Numbered from the stretch's first letter, positions 32,576 to 44,707 are shown. The stretch: 64,000 bases of DNA from Papaver somniferum (GCF_003573695.1 NC_039368.1:12280360-12344359); one strand, 5' to 3'. Notes: generated by a model from the sequence alone, not told the origin. Made by a program: numbers and translations.

Positions 32576-34640
32576 TACCAAACTTCACTACTTCATACTT
32601 CTTGAGCATCTAATGACTGAGATCAATACATTACAAAGTTTACAAATATTGTAGTTTACATAGTCATTTTCGCTTTTGTGAAGTTTCTGCTTCTCTCTAG
32701 TTTTTATCTAATATATTGTCTGTCTCTGTACCAGTCCACTCACTTAGCTCAAGCAATTTTTGGACTCCAGTAACAAATTTAGTTGGTAACTGAAAGTTGT
32801 ACGTCCGAAAATGCTTTCACCCAGTTTGAGGTCAAAATTTGGTTCAAAGCTTAATAGTTATTCTTTTCTGAGTTGCTCTCCATGTTTGATATGAGCTTTC
32901 GAAGTTTCAAATTATGAGCAAATAGTTGAAGAGGTAGCTTCATGTCTTAGCTTTATTATAATAGAACTGCTCCTCTGCACCTAGTTTCTTAAATCTTGTC
33001 ATTTCTTTTACACTTAACATAAAATGGGTGAGACTCCAAATGGTGTACCATGTTTGCAATATCCACTATCAGAAAGTTTTACTTGGAGAAGTTTGTCACA
33101 TGTGGTAGAAATTCCTGGACTAGTGAGTCTATGCCATAGTTCACTATTAAGATCCTCTCTTTCATTTGCGCAAAGGTTTAATTTCTGGATTCATCCCATG
33201 GTATGAAGGAGTCACAATACAAGTCACAAAGATTCACTAGTTAGTTCATTTAAGGTTACTTACAAGTAAGTGAATATCAGAGGTATGAACTGGAGCACTT
33301 CTGTGTTTTGACTATGTAATGATGACAAGCCTAAGCGAAGTTTGATAATGGTGCATACTTCATGACTATCCTACTTAAATTAACTAAACATAACTGAGGA
33401 ATCAGATTAATTGCATAATTCAGTTCTTGTATATCATATGTTGATTGTACTTGAACTTTTTAAGCAACGGGAAACTCAGATGATTTATCTTATGTTAGTT
33501 AAAGATACTTTAGTTATCATGTGATTACTTCATGACTATCCTGATAATATGAAAGTCATAGCTCACTACATGATTTAAACTTTTAGTGTTCTTAAAGGCA
33601 CTCTCCTTTCCTCAAGCTCAGCTACAAGTGACACTAGTTACCTGGTATTTTACTACTGCAGACTTTATTGATAAAATTTATGTCTCTGACTCGCGAAATT
33701 AGCATAGACTCTGTAAAAATACCATGTAAGGAACTTATTCCTTCATTGCATGATGCATTATATGATTAATCGCCTGCTTGTATTAGTATTATCTGTATTA
33801 CTCTGCAGGCCTTTATCTATATGCTGTAATGCAATTTCTTTTAGAAGTAAGATCTGAATCCCTTTGTGAGTATACACACCTGTCAGTAGTAATATAATTA
33901 GTCTTTATAAATCTTGGGTTTGTCTCTGTTTCCACTGCATGAAAAATAGTGTATGAACAAAGAGAATAATAAATCGAGCTATCTATCAAGTGCAAGTAAG
34001 CTGCATGGTGTCCATTTGCAAAATAAACTGCTTCCAACATCTTTTTAAGCTTTGGCGTGTTGTTTTTATCAGTTGTGTACGATTATATTGTTTACCATGC
34101 TTAATTTTAATTATGGTTTGAAGTTCTTGACTGTTTTGTACAATGAATTATTCAACAAAATGGAACGAGTGACAAACGATTTATGTAAAAGAGGAGCACC
34201 ATATTTCTAGTGTTATTTGATGAAAGAATAATGGCGACTTAGACGTCAGAGATGTTTTGTTGGAAAAAGGCAGAAAATATGATCGACAGAAATAACAACA
34301 TGAAGGCTTGCATTACAAAGATGTATAAATAAAGGACAGTGACAGATCACATGGATGCCTGATGCCTCAATTAAAGCAGCCACATTCGCATTTAAGGTAA
34401 TCTCCTCTCTTTAACATTTTTGCTTCATTCTTGTTCAGCCTATCCAAGACGAAATTTTGCCTGTGCAACTATATCATTAGGGATTACAAGTAGTATCTGT
34501 AATGAACCACAGTGGTATGTTTAGCACGAATTGTATGGGATTTATTTATGCCCGTCCTGTCACTGGTAAAACAAGTTTTAGCTTTGTGAAAATGAAGGTC
34601 TAACTTCTCTGAAGTTGCCCATCCATAGAGTGCATTCAAG
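32576..34640. other. Long noncoding stretch
   Basis: A/T-rich, without a convincing frame. It includes a weak copy of a dispersed ~120 bp repeat at about 32815-32960. It may contain the old 3' UTR of the mTERF locus, but nothing decides this. Confidence 0.4.
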
Positions 34641-34767
34641 CCAGTTTGAGTTCTGAATCAGGTTTTAGATCTATATATTTATTTTTTTCTGAATTGTTCT
34701 TGAAGCAAATTAAAGTTTGAGTGGATGAATGAAGAGGTAGTAGTTTCAAATCATAGCTTTATTGCAA
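34641..34767. repeat. Dispersed ~120 bp repeat
   Basis: CCAGTTTGAGTTCTGAATCA to AGCTTTATTGC. Similar copies lie at about 37700-37803 and 46006-46128, and a weaker one at 32815-32960. The copies at 37.7 and 46.0 kb run directly into the same LINE fragment. Confidence 0.65.
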
Positions 34768-34879
34768 GCTATGTTGTATTAGGCGCTAGGCGAGCGCCAA
34801 TAGACATGATTTGGCGCCTTGGGCACCTCACGCACCTAGAGCGCCTAGGCGAGCGCCCAGGGCGCCTTTTACAACATAG
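34768..34879. mobile_element. 112 bp MITE-like element rich in GGCGCC motifs
   Basis: It starts GCTATGTTGTATTAGGCGC and ends GGCGCCTTTTACAACATAG, giving an inverted repeat CTATGTTGTA/TACAACATAG. ATTGCAA (34761-34767 and 34880-34886) flanks it as a duplication. The interior is almost entirely GGCGCC/CGCCTAGGCG permutations and can fold strongly. TSD length and size fit a hAT- or Mutator-type MITE. Confidence 0.75.
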
Positions 34880-34886
34880 ATTGCAA

Positions 34887-35800
34887 TGCCTTCTCTAATT
34901 TATAAAATTCTGTTGCTTTCATGTACGTAAGGGTAAGCTAATGGGAGAAACTCTAAACAGTACCCCTGCTTGGAAAAATCCACGAGCATGCTAGCAGAAT
35001 AATATCAACCAATGATCCAGGATCGCCAAAAAGAAAAGAAAAAGAAATAAGACAAGGACAGGGTCTTGTTGTGGGAATGGTTTGAAAGAAAGAAATCCAA
35101 TCAGTATATTTGCTGTTTCAAACCTTGTGAATGAGTTAGGTTTAGGGTCAAACCTTGTTAGAAACTCCAGAATGGTGCCCTCGATTCAGTCGTGATGCTA
35201 TTCAAGGGAATTAGGGCAGCCACAATGTGTTTAAGATCTTAGGCGACTCTTTGGCAACATTTTTTTACTGTTGAAATATTTTATAACCGTGCCAGTGGCC
35301 TTAAATCCACCATCCAATTCCTTTCCAACATATTTTCCATCAGATCACATGGAAGAAGGAAAATATTAGTAAAGAACTAACTTTGTTGGTGATTCTATGG
35401 TGTTCGTCTAATTAACACTTATGACTAAATATAGTTATCAATGCATTGGTCTACTCAATGTGAAATCTTCACCAAATTAAATTTTGCCTCTCAATCTGAT
35501 CTGCCGCTGTTTTTCTGTTGTTAATTACTCTTCTGATGTTCTCGTGTTGGATGTCTCTGTATGCTTGTTGTTTCTTCTAAGCAGAGCTAAGGATGAATCA
35601 CTTTAACTATCATTAACTCATGCACGCAGCAGGACCTTGGGAGTGTTAATATCGTTCATGAACCAGGTACTTCTTACTCTTCTCTGCATCTCCTTTTGTT
35701 GTGCTGGTTCTTTTTGTCAATAGTGTTTTCTTGCCTTTCATCTTTGCATACGTTTTTTCTTTACTTTTATCAGTTTTCTCAGTACTGTTACCATGAAAAT
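34887..35800. other. Noncoding stretch
   Basis: No recognisable gene or repeat. Confidence 0.4.
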
Positions 35801-36393
35801 ATTATAGCCTGGAACTGTCAAGGCTTTGGCAGTCCTAACACTAAGAATCACTTAATGCATTTTATATGGTCGGATCCTGACATACTTGTCATCTTTCCAC
35901 TAATGTAATAGAAATTCTAGGAGTGCTAGCAGCATAGGCCAAAGGCTTAGGAGATAATTATGGAAGCTGCACGTTTCATAATAGCTAAAAACAGTATGCC
36001 ATACATCACTAGCATTGGTCTCCACCTCCTACTAATTAGGCTAAATTAAACTTTCATGCTGCCTTCAATTCAACATCTAACATAGCAGGTATTGATTTAA
36101 TATTGTTTGATCATGCAGGACAATTCTTGACTGCAGGAGCGATAACTTTATCCTCATCCGGCCTCCCTTGAGCAAGCTGAAGCTACTGCACTTCAAAATG
36201 CAGTTTGCTGGGTTCCCATGCGTTTGCAGCATACTATAAACTCTGTGATTATAGATTTTGTCCCTGACTGTATATTAGCTTTGAATGCTTCCAAGTGTAA
36301 TGGGGTTGAAAGGAATTGATCGTTCTCGGTATTCCTTGCACATCTGCTTTTCTTTGAATATAATAACGTTAAAAAATGTAAAAAAAAAAAAAA
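35801..36393 (+). mobile_element. Internally deleted LINE relic
   Basis: The start of an ORF2 endonuclease (IIAWNCQGFGSPNTKNHL, about 35801-35850, then WSDPDILVI) is followed by the tail of an LINE RNase H (EQAEATALQNAVCWV, about 36170-36220). A 14-A tail lies at 36380-36393. Everything between endonuclease and RNase H is missing. Confidence 0.65.
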
Positions 36394-36840
36394 CCCTTAA
36401 AGCTGTCAATTTACAATTTATTTGTACAATTTCTGTCTATTTAGAAACTAGAAACAAACTCCTTCAAAATCCTTTCCAACAGTCTCCTTTTTCCAGAAGA
36501 GAAAGATAAATTGAGACTCCTAAAGTCACTCAGGGAGCTCAAATCTAATTTGAGTTATTATTAAACACTTTTAAAAGGAAATGGAGGATGTGAGTTCCTC
36601 TTTAAAGATCAAATATACTGATTGCCAAAAATATGAGCTCCTAATTAAAACAACCAAAACAGCTTAAAGACATGAATATCACTGCAAAACAAGACATCTA
36701 AATTAAAACATAACTCCTAAAGATATATGACCCATTACGAACTCCGAATCTCACTTATCTCAAAGTCTTCATGTAATGCATTGCTGGTGTTGCTTGTTGG
36801 TGGTGATATGAGCTCGACTATATATTCATACCAATTACAG
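36394..36840. other. Noncoding stretch
   Basis: A/T-rich; nothing recognised. Confidence 0.4.
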
Positions 36841-36879
36841 AGTATATCCACACACCTTTTAAATCAATCCAGATGAGAA

Positions 36880-37161
36880 GTTCATCCATTTTTATCTTCT
36901 TTGTGCTGCCTCTACGACCAGGAGCACAACCCAATAGATTGCAGTGATCCTTACGATGATGTCTGCTATGTGATGCTGGATTATATGGCAACATAGTCAC
37001 GATTAAATTTCCGAATCCGCTCATACCGAGGATTATACAAGTACTCTCTTCAATCCCATCTCTTTGTTTTCTTCTTCTCTTTCTGTATGCCATGAGCCTT
37101 GTTGCTGGAATTAGTTAAATTTCCTTTGTTCAAGCAGGCAGAATTTTTTTGTCTATTTATA
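36880..37161 (-). pseudogene. Cysteine-rich peptide gene, copy A, rearranged
   Basis: The promoter (TATAAATA on the minus strand, 37154-37161), leader and first codons closely match the copy at 43809-44098. After the ATG near 37052 a small insertion shifts the frame. The 3' half is on the other strand: the plus strand at about 36902-36985 reads CCLYDQEHNPIDCS, the counterpart of CCLYDEESNPMDCS in copy B. A local inversion has therefore split the gene. The minus-strand frame 36818-37093 is a chance product of this. Confidence 0.6.
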
Positions 37162-37319
37162 GACACAGTACTCACTCACAAATATTCATCCCTTAGCTAG
37201 CTAATTCTATTCCTCTTTGAATGAGTTATCTAATTATCTTAATCCATTCGATGTGACTCAACTACATATATTTAGTTAGCTAGGTTGGTCACATGTTTTT
37301 TGTTCGTACGTACAAAGTT

Positions 37320-38040
37320 TTAAGTTTAGGTTGGCCTTGAGTTCTCGGCTAATAAGGACTTATTCGTGGATGTGTGGTCAACATTTACTCTCTCAACAGG
37401 TACATCCATTCCCATATTTAAGAATGTTTGGGTAAAACATGTGCCAAGTACATTCTTCATGCCGCTAGCTAGTTGGGCAAAATGCTTTGCCTTTAATTGA
37501 TAATCTAACTAGAAGAGGGTGTGTGATCTGAGATCTCAAACACAAGATGTGCTCTCTGTCAACGAGAAGGTATATTAGCCAGAAAAATGGTTATAAAAAT
37601 AAATAAATACTCCCTTAATTTCTGGAAAAGAGATACTTTTATTTTTTTAATTTGACCTATTTTAGGTTATAATGAAAAAGTGAAAGTATTTCTTTTTGCT
37701 TCTGAATCAGGTTTTAGATCGGCGTATTTATCTTTTTTCTGAATTGAACTCAACTTTGGGTGGATAGGTGAAGTGGCAGTTTCAAATCTTTAACTTTATT
37801 ACTTCTGGTTATAATGGATTTAGCCTTACCTCATGGGAGAGGCTTTTGGAGATGTGTTCAACAAGCAAAACATATTGGGGCATCTGTCGGATTTTGGTTG
37901 GATATCTGGAATGGAGATACAACATTCATTTCAGAATTCCCTAAGGCTTACATAATTGCAGCAAGCAAGCATTGCAAGATATGCTGCATTATGGAAACAC
38001 CGACCAGCCACTACACTCAAGACGTAACATCTTACCTTTA
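37320..38040 (+). mobile_element. LINE fragments in duplicated block A
   Basis: 37320-37600 matches 46460-46690 (LINE zinc-binding region preceded by TTGATAATCTAACTAGAAGAGG). 37814-38030 matches 46137-46340, reading ALPHGRGFWRCVQQAKHIG and FWLDIWNGDTTFISEFP, the post-RT region of LINE ORF2. The two pieces are in the opposite order from block B. Confidence 0.7.
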
Positions 38041-38092
38041 TTTTATTTATTTTTTGACTTGAAAGGGCTAATTATATAAAGGGAAAACTCAG

Positions 38093-38415
38093 TCACCAAA
38101 GAGTGGCCAAGCTGAAAAAAGTTACATAGATGCTTGCATCAAAGGCATCCCAATTACGAAGTGAAGTAGACAATCCATAATTCTCAAAGATATCGGTGTT
38201 TTTTGTCCAATTGAACAGAAGAGGCTGGACCTCTGTGATAATCTGCTCAATAGTCTTCATCACATTATTATGTAGCCTGTTATTATGTAACATCTTATCT
38301 TTAGCTTGTTTAACTTCTTTCAATCTCTGAAAAGCAACACTAAACTCAAAAACTTAGTAAAAAAAGTATGTGCAAGAGATACACATTTTAGAACTTACTG
38401 AACATATCACTAGTG
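38093..38415 (-). pseudogene. IscA-like 2 exon 2 fragment fused to a LINE fragment
   Basis: On the minus strand 38415-38290 matches intron 1 and the start of exon 2 of the IscA-like gene at 49450-49660 (splice acceptor CAG then AGATTGAAAGAA, then AAGCTAAAGATAAGATG). It then switches to LINE zinc-binding sequence (RLHNNVMKTIEQI), which resembles the minus-strand LINE at about 59260 (CRLCHNAIETIEHLF). The GGCSG iron-sulfur motif is absent, so this chimera has no IscA function. Confidence 0.7.
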
Positions 38416-38866
38416 AAAAACTCATATACTTGATGAAATAAACATCCTACCACAGTATTCTACAATACCTCAAACGACAACTTTAAGCAGAGTAACTCAA
38501 TCAAATGAGAGAGAATCGGGACTCAATCCAGATTACAGCAACTACCAATCTCATATACATGGGATCATCAATTAACCGGTGCTCAATAGTGTTGGAATTT
38601 GAACTATAAGCTCAAACTACCGTGAGAAGGTAGGACCTGGGAGTGTGCACAAAATTTGGCTCAGTTCAAAGAAGCGATAAGACCAGATCAATTGTAGTGT
38701 TGAATCTGATTGTGTTTAGACCTACAAACTGATCAAATAGGAACGAATTTAAAAATAAAATAAAATAAAATGGGGCAAACAAATAGACAGAAATGAAAAA
38801 GTTATGTCACAAGAACGATGAACAAGCAAAATGCTCATAATTAGTTATAGAAATGGCGTCAAGATC
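38416..38866. other. Noncoding stretch before Copia 2
   Basis: No gene is recognised. Confidence 0.4.
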
Positions 38867-38871
38867 TTATT

Positions 38872-39131
38872 TGATAAACATGAGCATAGAGATTCTAATG
38901 TAGTTGTGAGAATAATTGTTTGTATCTTCATTGATAGGCAAAAGCCTGATTTATACATGTTTACACAACTAGATAAGGCAAATAGAAGATACACCTAACA
39001 ACTAGATAAGGCAAATAGAAGATACACCTAACAATATCTAGGATATATACATAAAGAATATATATGCAGTTACAACCAAATAACAAACACAATAATATCA
39101 AGATATATCATATCTTGACCATATCTTAACA
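38872..39131 (-). repeat. Copia 2 downstream (3') LTR
   Basis: TGATAAACAT to ATATCTTAACA on the plus strand, 260 bp. It contains a duplicated 32 bp unit ACAACTAGATAAGGCAAATA (continuing) at about 38967 and 38999. Confidence 0.9.
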
Positions 39132-39143
39132 CCCCCCCTCAGA

Positions 39144-42100
39144 CTCAAGGTGGTGGAGTACACATCTTGAGTCTGGAAATTAAGAATCGAAGACTAGCTG
39201 CAGAGTGAGTCTTGGTGAAAAGATCAGCCACTTGAAATTATGATTTAACATGCGGAAGAGTGATTGTACCTTTCTTGAAATGATGACGAGTAAAATGACA
39301 ATCTATTTCTATATGTTTTGTACGCTCATGAAAGACATCATTGTGTGTAATTTGAATAGCAGCCTTGTTATCACAATACAGTGGTGTAGGAGCAGAAATT
39401 AGAACTCCCATATCACGAAGTAGCCACCGTAACCAAATGAGTTCAGATGTGGTGTGAGCAAGTGCTCTATACTCTGCTTCAGCACTTGAACGAGAAACCA
39501 CACTTTGTTACTTCTCCATGAAATCAACGAGTCTCCCAAGAACACACAATAGCCTGTAATAGATTTTCTATCGTAATATCCCCAGCCCAATCGGAATCTG
39601 AGTAAGCTTGAAGAGTGAGATCAGACTTTGATGAGAAACACAGACCTTGATGAAGAGACCCCTTGATATATCTTAGAATTCTGAGAACAGCTGCATAATG
39701 AGTAGACCTTGGAGCAGACATAAACTGACTGACTATGTGAACTGCATGACTTATGTCTGGTCTCGTAATGGTCAAGTAATTTAGACTCCCTACTAGTTGA
39801 CGATACAGTGTTGGATTAGACAATAGAGTCCCATCTGTAGGACTGTATTTTACATTCAATTCAAGAGGTGTGTCAGTTACCTTATTGTCAGATAGCCCTG
39901 CACGCTGTAGAATCTCAGATGCATATTTGACTTGTGATATGAAATAACCAGTGGGTGACATGCCAACTTCAATGCCAAGAAAGTAACTTAAAGATCCAAG
40001 ATCTTTCATCTTAAAACAATCACTGAGATATGATTTGAGTTCAGTAATACCTTGTAGATCACTGCCAGTAATAACCATGTCGTCAACATACAAGAGAAGA
40101 ATGACAATTCCTTTTTCTGACGATCTGACAAACATAGCTGAATCACAGAAGCTTTGTGTAAAGCCATACTGGAGAATTGCATTGCTAAACTTCTCAAACC
40201 AAGCACGAGGTGCTTGTTTGAGTCCATATAATGCCCGTCGAAGCTTACATACTTGATTAGGTTCATGAGGCAAACCAGGAGGAGGTTGCATGTAAACCTC
40301 TTCTTGTAACTCACCATGAAGAAACGCGTTTTTCACGTCCATTTGATGAAGCCCCCATTGTCGTGCTGCAGCAACAACAAGTAATGTACGAACTGTAACC
40401 ATTCTGGCCACTGGTGCAAATGTTTCTTCATAGTCAACACCATACTCTTGTGTATAACCTTTTGCAACAACTCGTGATTTACATCGTTCAAACTCACCAT
40501 CTGACTTGGTCTTAACTTTATAGACCCATCTGCTTCCAACAACTGATTTTCCAGGAGGAAGGTCCACCATTTCCCATGTGCCTGCCTCGCATGTGCTTCC
40601 AATTCATCATCCATTGAATCTTGCCATTCTGGAATGGCTGCAGCTTCTCTGTATGTTTTTGGTTCATAAAATGACAAAATAGAAGACAAGGAACAGTGAT
40701 AGTCTGCATACTTAGCTGGTGGTCTTCGATTGCGAGGTGGCAAAGAATTTTCTTCAGAATCAGGATCTCGTTCCTGAGTTGCACTGTTAGGTTGAGTCGT
40801 AGAGTGGTCTTGGTCATCCGTATTTGGTGGATCAACAACTAGAGGAGATGGACTTTCAGGAGTATAAAAAGTGCTAGGATTGGATTCACTAGGAAATGGA
40901 TCAGAATAAGTGAAAGACTCAAAAGATGATGATTTGCTGCTTGGAAGTGACCAGAATGGAACTTTCTCCCAGAATGTGACATGACGAGAGACACGAAGCT
41001 TTCTATTAACTGGATCATAACAAGGTACCCTTTTTGTTCAATACCATAACCAAGGAAGACACACAAGACATTCTTTTGACCAAGTTTATGACGTTCACGT
41101 TCTGGAAGGAGTACAAAACAAGTTGAACCAAAGACTCGAAGCTCAGAATAGTTTGGTTTCTTACCATAGAGACGCTCATAAGGTGACATTCCTCATATGA
41201 CAGTTGTTGGGACTCTATTGATGGTGTAGACTGCAGTAAGGACTGATTCTCCCCAAAAATTTGAAGGAACTGATCCGGAAATTAACTGAGTTCTAGCTGT
41301 ATCTATAATATGACGGTGTTTACGTTCTGCAACTCCATTTTGTTCTGGAGTTTCAGTACATGACAGTTGAAGAATGGTGCCTTGGGTTTTAGGAAATTCT
41401 TTGAATGGATTGGAAATATATTCCCCTCCTTGGTCAGCACGAAAAACTTTGATCACTTTACCAAACTGAGTTTTTATCATGGTTGAGAAATCAACATATA
41501 ACTTAAGAAAATCTGTTCTAGAGCTGAATAGATATACCCATGTATAACGCGAATAATCATCAATAAAACTGACATAATACAAAACACCTCCCTTTTACAT
41601 AATTGGAGATTTACCCCAGACATCAGAATGTATAAGAGCAAAAGGTTCAGTTGAGACAGAAGTGCTAAGATTAAAAGAAAGAGCTGGTTGTTTTGCCAGT
41701 CTACAAGAGATGCAATTTGGTTCTTTATCTAACCGAGTATCTCCTAGTAAACCCTTATTGATCATATATGAAAGACGAGAAAAGGAAACATGACCTAACC
41801 TAGAATGCCAAGACATGAAGGGAGATATTGACACAGGTGCAGTGGGAGTAGCAGCTACGACATGACTTTTAGATTCCGCTGAGAGAGCAAGAGATTGAAG
41901 GAGATACCACCGACCAACTCTACGGCCTATCCCAACTACCTTCCCGGTTTTGATATCCTGTATAGCACAACCAAAAGGAAAACAATATGTGTTATAACCT
42001 TGATCACACAGTTGACCAACTGAAATAAGATTCATTGTAATATTTGGAACAAGAAGCACATCTGGTACATAGAAGTTATTTGAATTGTTGACCAAGCCTA

Positions 42101-42665
42101 TATGACTTGCAGTTACTATTGATCCATCAGCAGTATGAATCTTAGGGGTGATGACAGGATGAAGACTTTCAAAAAACTTTTGATTAAAAGTCATATGGTT
42201 TGATGCTCCTGAGTCGAGAAACCATTCTGTTGAATAAATACCTGAGGAGATAGAGAAGGCAGATGCAGCTGTAGGGTTTTTACCAATTGAGAGTGCTTGT
42301 TTAATCATCTCTTGAATATCATCAAGGTTTGGTGCTGAACCACCACCAGGTACAACTAATGCAGATGAGGTTGTCGATGTTGCATATGGATCTGTTGCAG
42401 ATGAAACTGGAGCTGCCGTAAATTTGGTAGGTGTATTGAATTTGTTTCCTCCATTAGCATTGATCCTTCTCATGTTTCTTGAGGTTGGTAAGGTGAAGAA
42501 TCTAGATGAGTGACCAAATTCCTTACAATACCCACACTGTGTTGTGGGTGTGTCAGGTATTGAGGCAGCAGGTGATGTATTGGCCGATGGGAGATTGCAG
42601 TTCCTTGCCAAGTGTACAAAGGTCTTGCAGTTATGACACTGTACTTGAGACATATCACGTTGCAC
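39144..42665 (-). pseudogene. Copia 2 pol with CCHC knuckle, protease, integrase, RT, RNase H
   Basis: From 42665: knuckle CHNCKTFVHLARNC and a second one lacking its last Cys (CGYCKEFGHSSRFF), protease WFLDSGASNHMT (about 42220), WHSRLGHV, and HSDVWG. A stop follows at 41595. Integrase resumes with FRADQGGEY and NGVAERKH, then a stop near 41190. A frame change lies near 40570-40840. RT shows SRWVYKVKTKSDG, KNAFLHGELQEEVYM and YVDDMVI (about 40088). RNase H shows [19 protein letters not shown] and YCDNKAA, with a frame change near 39500 and a TAA at 39238. The family-like stop at 39144 abuts the purine tract. All catalytic motifs survive; only the reading frame is broken. Confidence 0.9.
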
Positions 42666-42704
42666 TTGAGCATTTGAGTTTCTTGGAAAATTGTTAGGGC
42701 TGGA

Positions 42705-43349
42705 TCATGAGGGAACAAAAAATACTCCTGATATCTCCGGTGTGATTCTTTTCCTTGTTTCTTCTATAATAAGTTCAGACAAAGCAACTTCCACCGTGGG
42801 AAGAGGTGAACGATGAAGGACTGATGCCCTAACAGACTCAAACTCATCAAGCAAAGCCATTAGAAACTGAACTAAACGTGTTTCCTTTCTATACTTCTGC
42901 ACAATTCCAAATCTACAGTCCATATTGGTTCCATGAATGCTAATTGATTCCAGATTAAAGACATCTCAGAATGAAAAACAGAAATAGACTGATCATGCGA
43001 TTGTTTCATAGATCTAATATCTTGTTCGAGTTTATACCTCTGAGCAAAGTTGATTTGGGTGTACCTTTTCGAAAGAAAATCCCATGCATCTTTGGCTACC
43101 TCAAAACTTGTGAGTTGCATGCTTATGGAAGGAATGACTGTGTTTCCAATCCAAGTGAGAATCCTGTGATTGTTAATCTCCCATTCTTCTTTTGGATCCT
43201 TTTTCTGTGTTCATTTTCTTTCCCTTTTTCAACAGAACTGCTTGCTGTAGGTTTCTTTTCTATACCATCGACATACTTCCTCATGAGGAGTGATTGTAAT
43301 TGGTTCCATCAAAACGGACAGTGATAGGTTGAGAATCTTCTCTTGACAT
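42705..43349 (-). pseudogene. Copia 2 gag
   Basis: ATG at 43349 gives MSREDSQPITVRFDGTNYNH, then a small deletion shifts the frame. VAKDAWDFLSKRYTQINFAQRYKLEQDI (43100-43010, abbreviated landmarks VAKDAW and FLSKRYTQ) and FLMALLDEFESVRASVL (about 42860-42810) identify a Copia capsid of the retrotran_gag type. Several frame changes separate the parts. Confidence 0.75.
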
Positions 43350-43436
43350 GATTACTATGTTTTCTCTGGGTTGTATTTTCTCTGGATTGTATTGCAACGG
43401 AAACTGGTTCTCAGATCTTTCCTAGCTCTGATGCCA

Positions 43437-43697
43437 TGATAAACATGAGCATAGAGATTCTAATGTAGTTGTGAGAATAATTCTTTGTATATTCATTGAT
43501 AGGCAAAAGCCTGATTTATACATGTTTACACAACTAGATAAGGCAACTAGAAGATACACCTAACAACTAGATAAGGCAAATAAAAGATACACCTACAATA
43601 TTTAGGATATATATACAGAAAGAATATATATGCAGTTACAACCAAATAACATACACAATAATGTCAAGATATATCATATCTTGACCATATCTTAACA
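43437..43697 (-). repeat. Copia 2 upstream (5') LTR
   Basis: 261 bp, near-identical to 38872-39131. The reverse complement ends TTTATCA, directly followed by the primer-binding site. Confidence 0.9.
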
Positions 43698-43808
43698 TTA
43701 TTATCATCATAAATATAGACAAATACATAAATTTTAATACATAATTTATCTAGAATGATTGTTTTAATCCTCTTCTAAGTATACTAATTCTTATAGTTTT
43801 CTCTGTTT

Positions 43809-44000
43809 TCATGTACCCCAACAGCACACAGCGACCACGATCCCAGCGATGCTGCTGCAATCCATGGGATTGCTCTCCTCGTCGTAGAGGCAGCACTGGT
43901 GGTGGAAAGAACTGCACTTGTCTCCTAACTTGGGACATGAATAAACAGAATTTCCGAGTCTGCTCGTACCGATAATTATACACCTCATTTTCGAACCCAT
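43809..44000 (-). CDS. Small cysteine-rich peptide, copy B (function unknown)
   Basis: A 63-codon frame from ATG 44000 to TGA 43809. Eight of its nine cysteines lie in the C-terminal two thirds: C22-x6-C29-x6-C36-C37-x10-C48-x10-C59-C60. That spacing resembles a cystine-knot framework. No clear signal peptide is seen, so secretion is uncertain; an upstream ATG at 44034 is in another frame. A TATA box sits at 44091-44098, about 90 bp upstream. The promoter and the CCLYDxxxNPxDCS segment are shared with the broken copy at 36.9 kb, which argues that this was a real gene. It may be a remnant exon rather than a complete gene. Confidence 0.45.
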   Translation of the reverse strand: MGSKMRCIIIGTSRLGNSVYSCPKLGDKCSSFHHQCCLYDEESNPMDCSSIAGIVVAVCCWGT

Positions 44001-44090
44001 CTCTTTGCTTTTCTTCTTCTCTTTCGTGTACCATGAACTTTTTTGATGGAATTAGTTAAATTTGCTTTGTTCATGCAGAAACTTTTTGTC

Positions 44091-44098
44091 TATTTATA
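44091..44098 (-). promoter_or_regulatory. TATA box of cysteine-rich peptide copy B
   Basis: TATAAATA on the minus strand. The flanking sequence (CTGTGTCTATAAATAGACAA) is the same as at 37154-37161 upstream of copy A. Confidence 0.55.
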
Positions 44099-44394
44099 GA
44101 CACAGTACTCACTCACTCACTCACAAATACTCTTCTCTCAGCTAGCTACTTGTATTCCTCTTCGAAGATTTTAACCCTGTTTTCCTCATCATCACCAAAA
44201 TCATCGTGTTTAGAGCCTGGAAATATTTCTGGGTACAAACAGTTATGATGTTGAGTTCTAGATTGATCTTGATGGATATTTAAGTTACCAAGTCTTAAAA
44301 AATATTCTTCAAATTTTGCATCCATTCTTTGTTGCATTTCATCAAACACTCCATGCTTAAGGACTTCTAATTCTTCTTTCATAGAAATTTCATT

Positions 44395-44625
44395 ATGCCT
44401 AACACACAGATAATGCATCTTCATCAACCTCTTGGTGGTGCTGACAGATGAGGAAATCAAGGCCAAAGAAAGATAATGCATCTTCATCAACCTCTTGGTG
44501 GTGCTGGTAGATGAGGAAATCAAGGCCAAAGAAATTATGCACAAGAAAAGTAATGTCACCTGAATCGTTTCCGGATTCAGTGGTACAAGTTTTTGAACAA
44601 GTTCACTGGTGCTGAAGACGTGTGA
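44395..44625 (+). pseudogene. ClpP4-like plastid protease fragment, plus strand
   Basis: ATG near 44395 reads MPNTQIMHLHQPLGGA, the substrate-binding and handle region of ClpP serine proteases. The ~60 bp unit then repeats (IMHLHQPLGGAG again), followed by DEEIKAKEIMHKKSNVT and SGFSGTSF with stops. The sequence is closest to what is known of plastid ClpP4. Only this one exon-like piece is present, with an internal tandem duplication. It is an inverted relative of 45420-45660. Confidence 0.7.
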
Positions 44626-44707
44626 AATTGTACATGGAACGGACTCTGTACGCAATTATGAACGTATCCTAGTCAGGTCAACAGCTAGCTCACCCAAACA
44701 TAACAAG

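Larger units (their letters stand above)
38872..43697 (-). mobile_element. Copia retrotransposon 2, minus strand
   Basis: The TSD TTATT (38867-38871 and 43698-43702) flanks 260 and 261 bp LTRs that differ at only a few places, so this is a fairly recent insertion. The primer-binding site TGGCATCAGAGC (minus strand, just inside 43437) and purine tract (CTGAGGGGGG beside 39131) are intact. Gag and pol carry several disabling changes. It separates the two copies of the local duplication. Confidence 0.9.

Noticed and set aside
36818..37093. 91-codon basic minus-strand ORF as a gene
   Set aside because: Comparison with copy B shows the true frame is another one and that the 3' half is inverted.
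43809..44000. Calling the cysteine-rich peptide a toxin or defensin
   Set aside because: The Cys spacing only resembles a knottin framework, and no signal peptide or family match supports such a role.
44146..44655. 169-codon minus-strand frame with a signal-peptide-like LLFLCIISLALISSS
   Set aside because: The coding sense of this stretch is the opposite strand, where ClpP4 residues are read. The hydrophobic run is the complement of that sequence.
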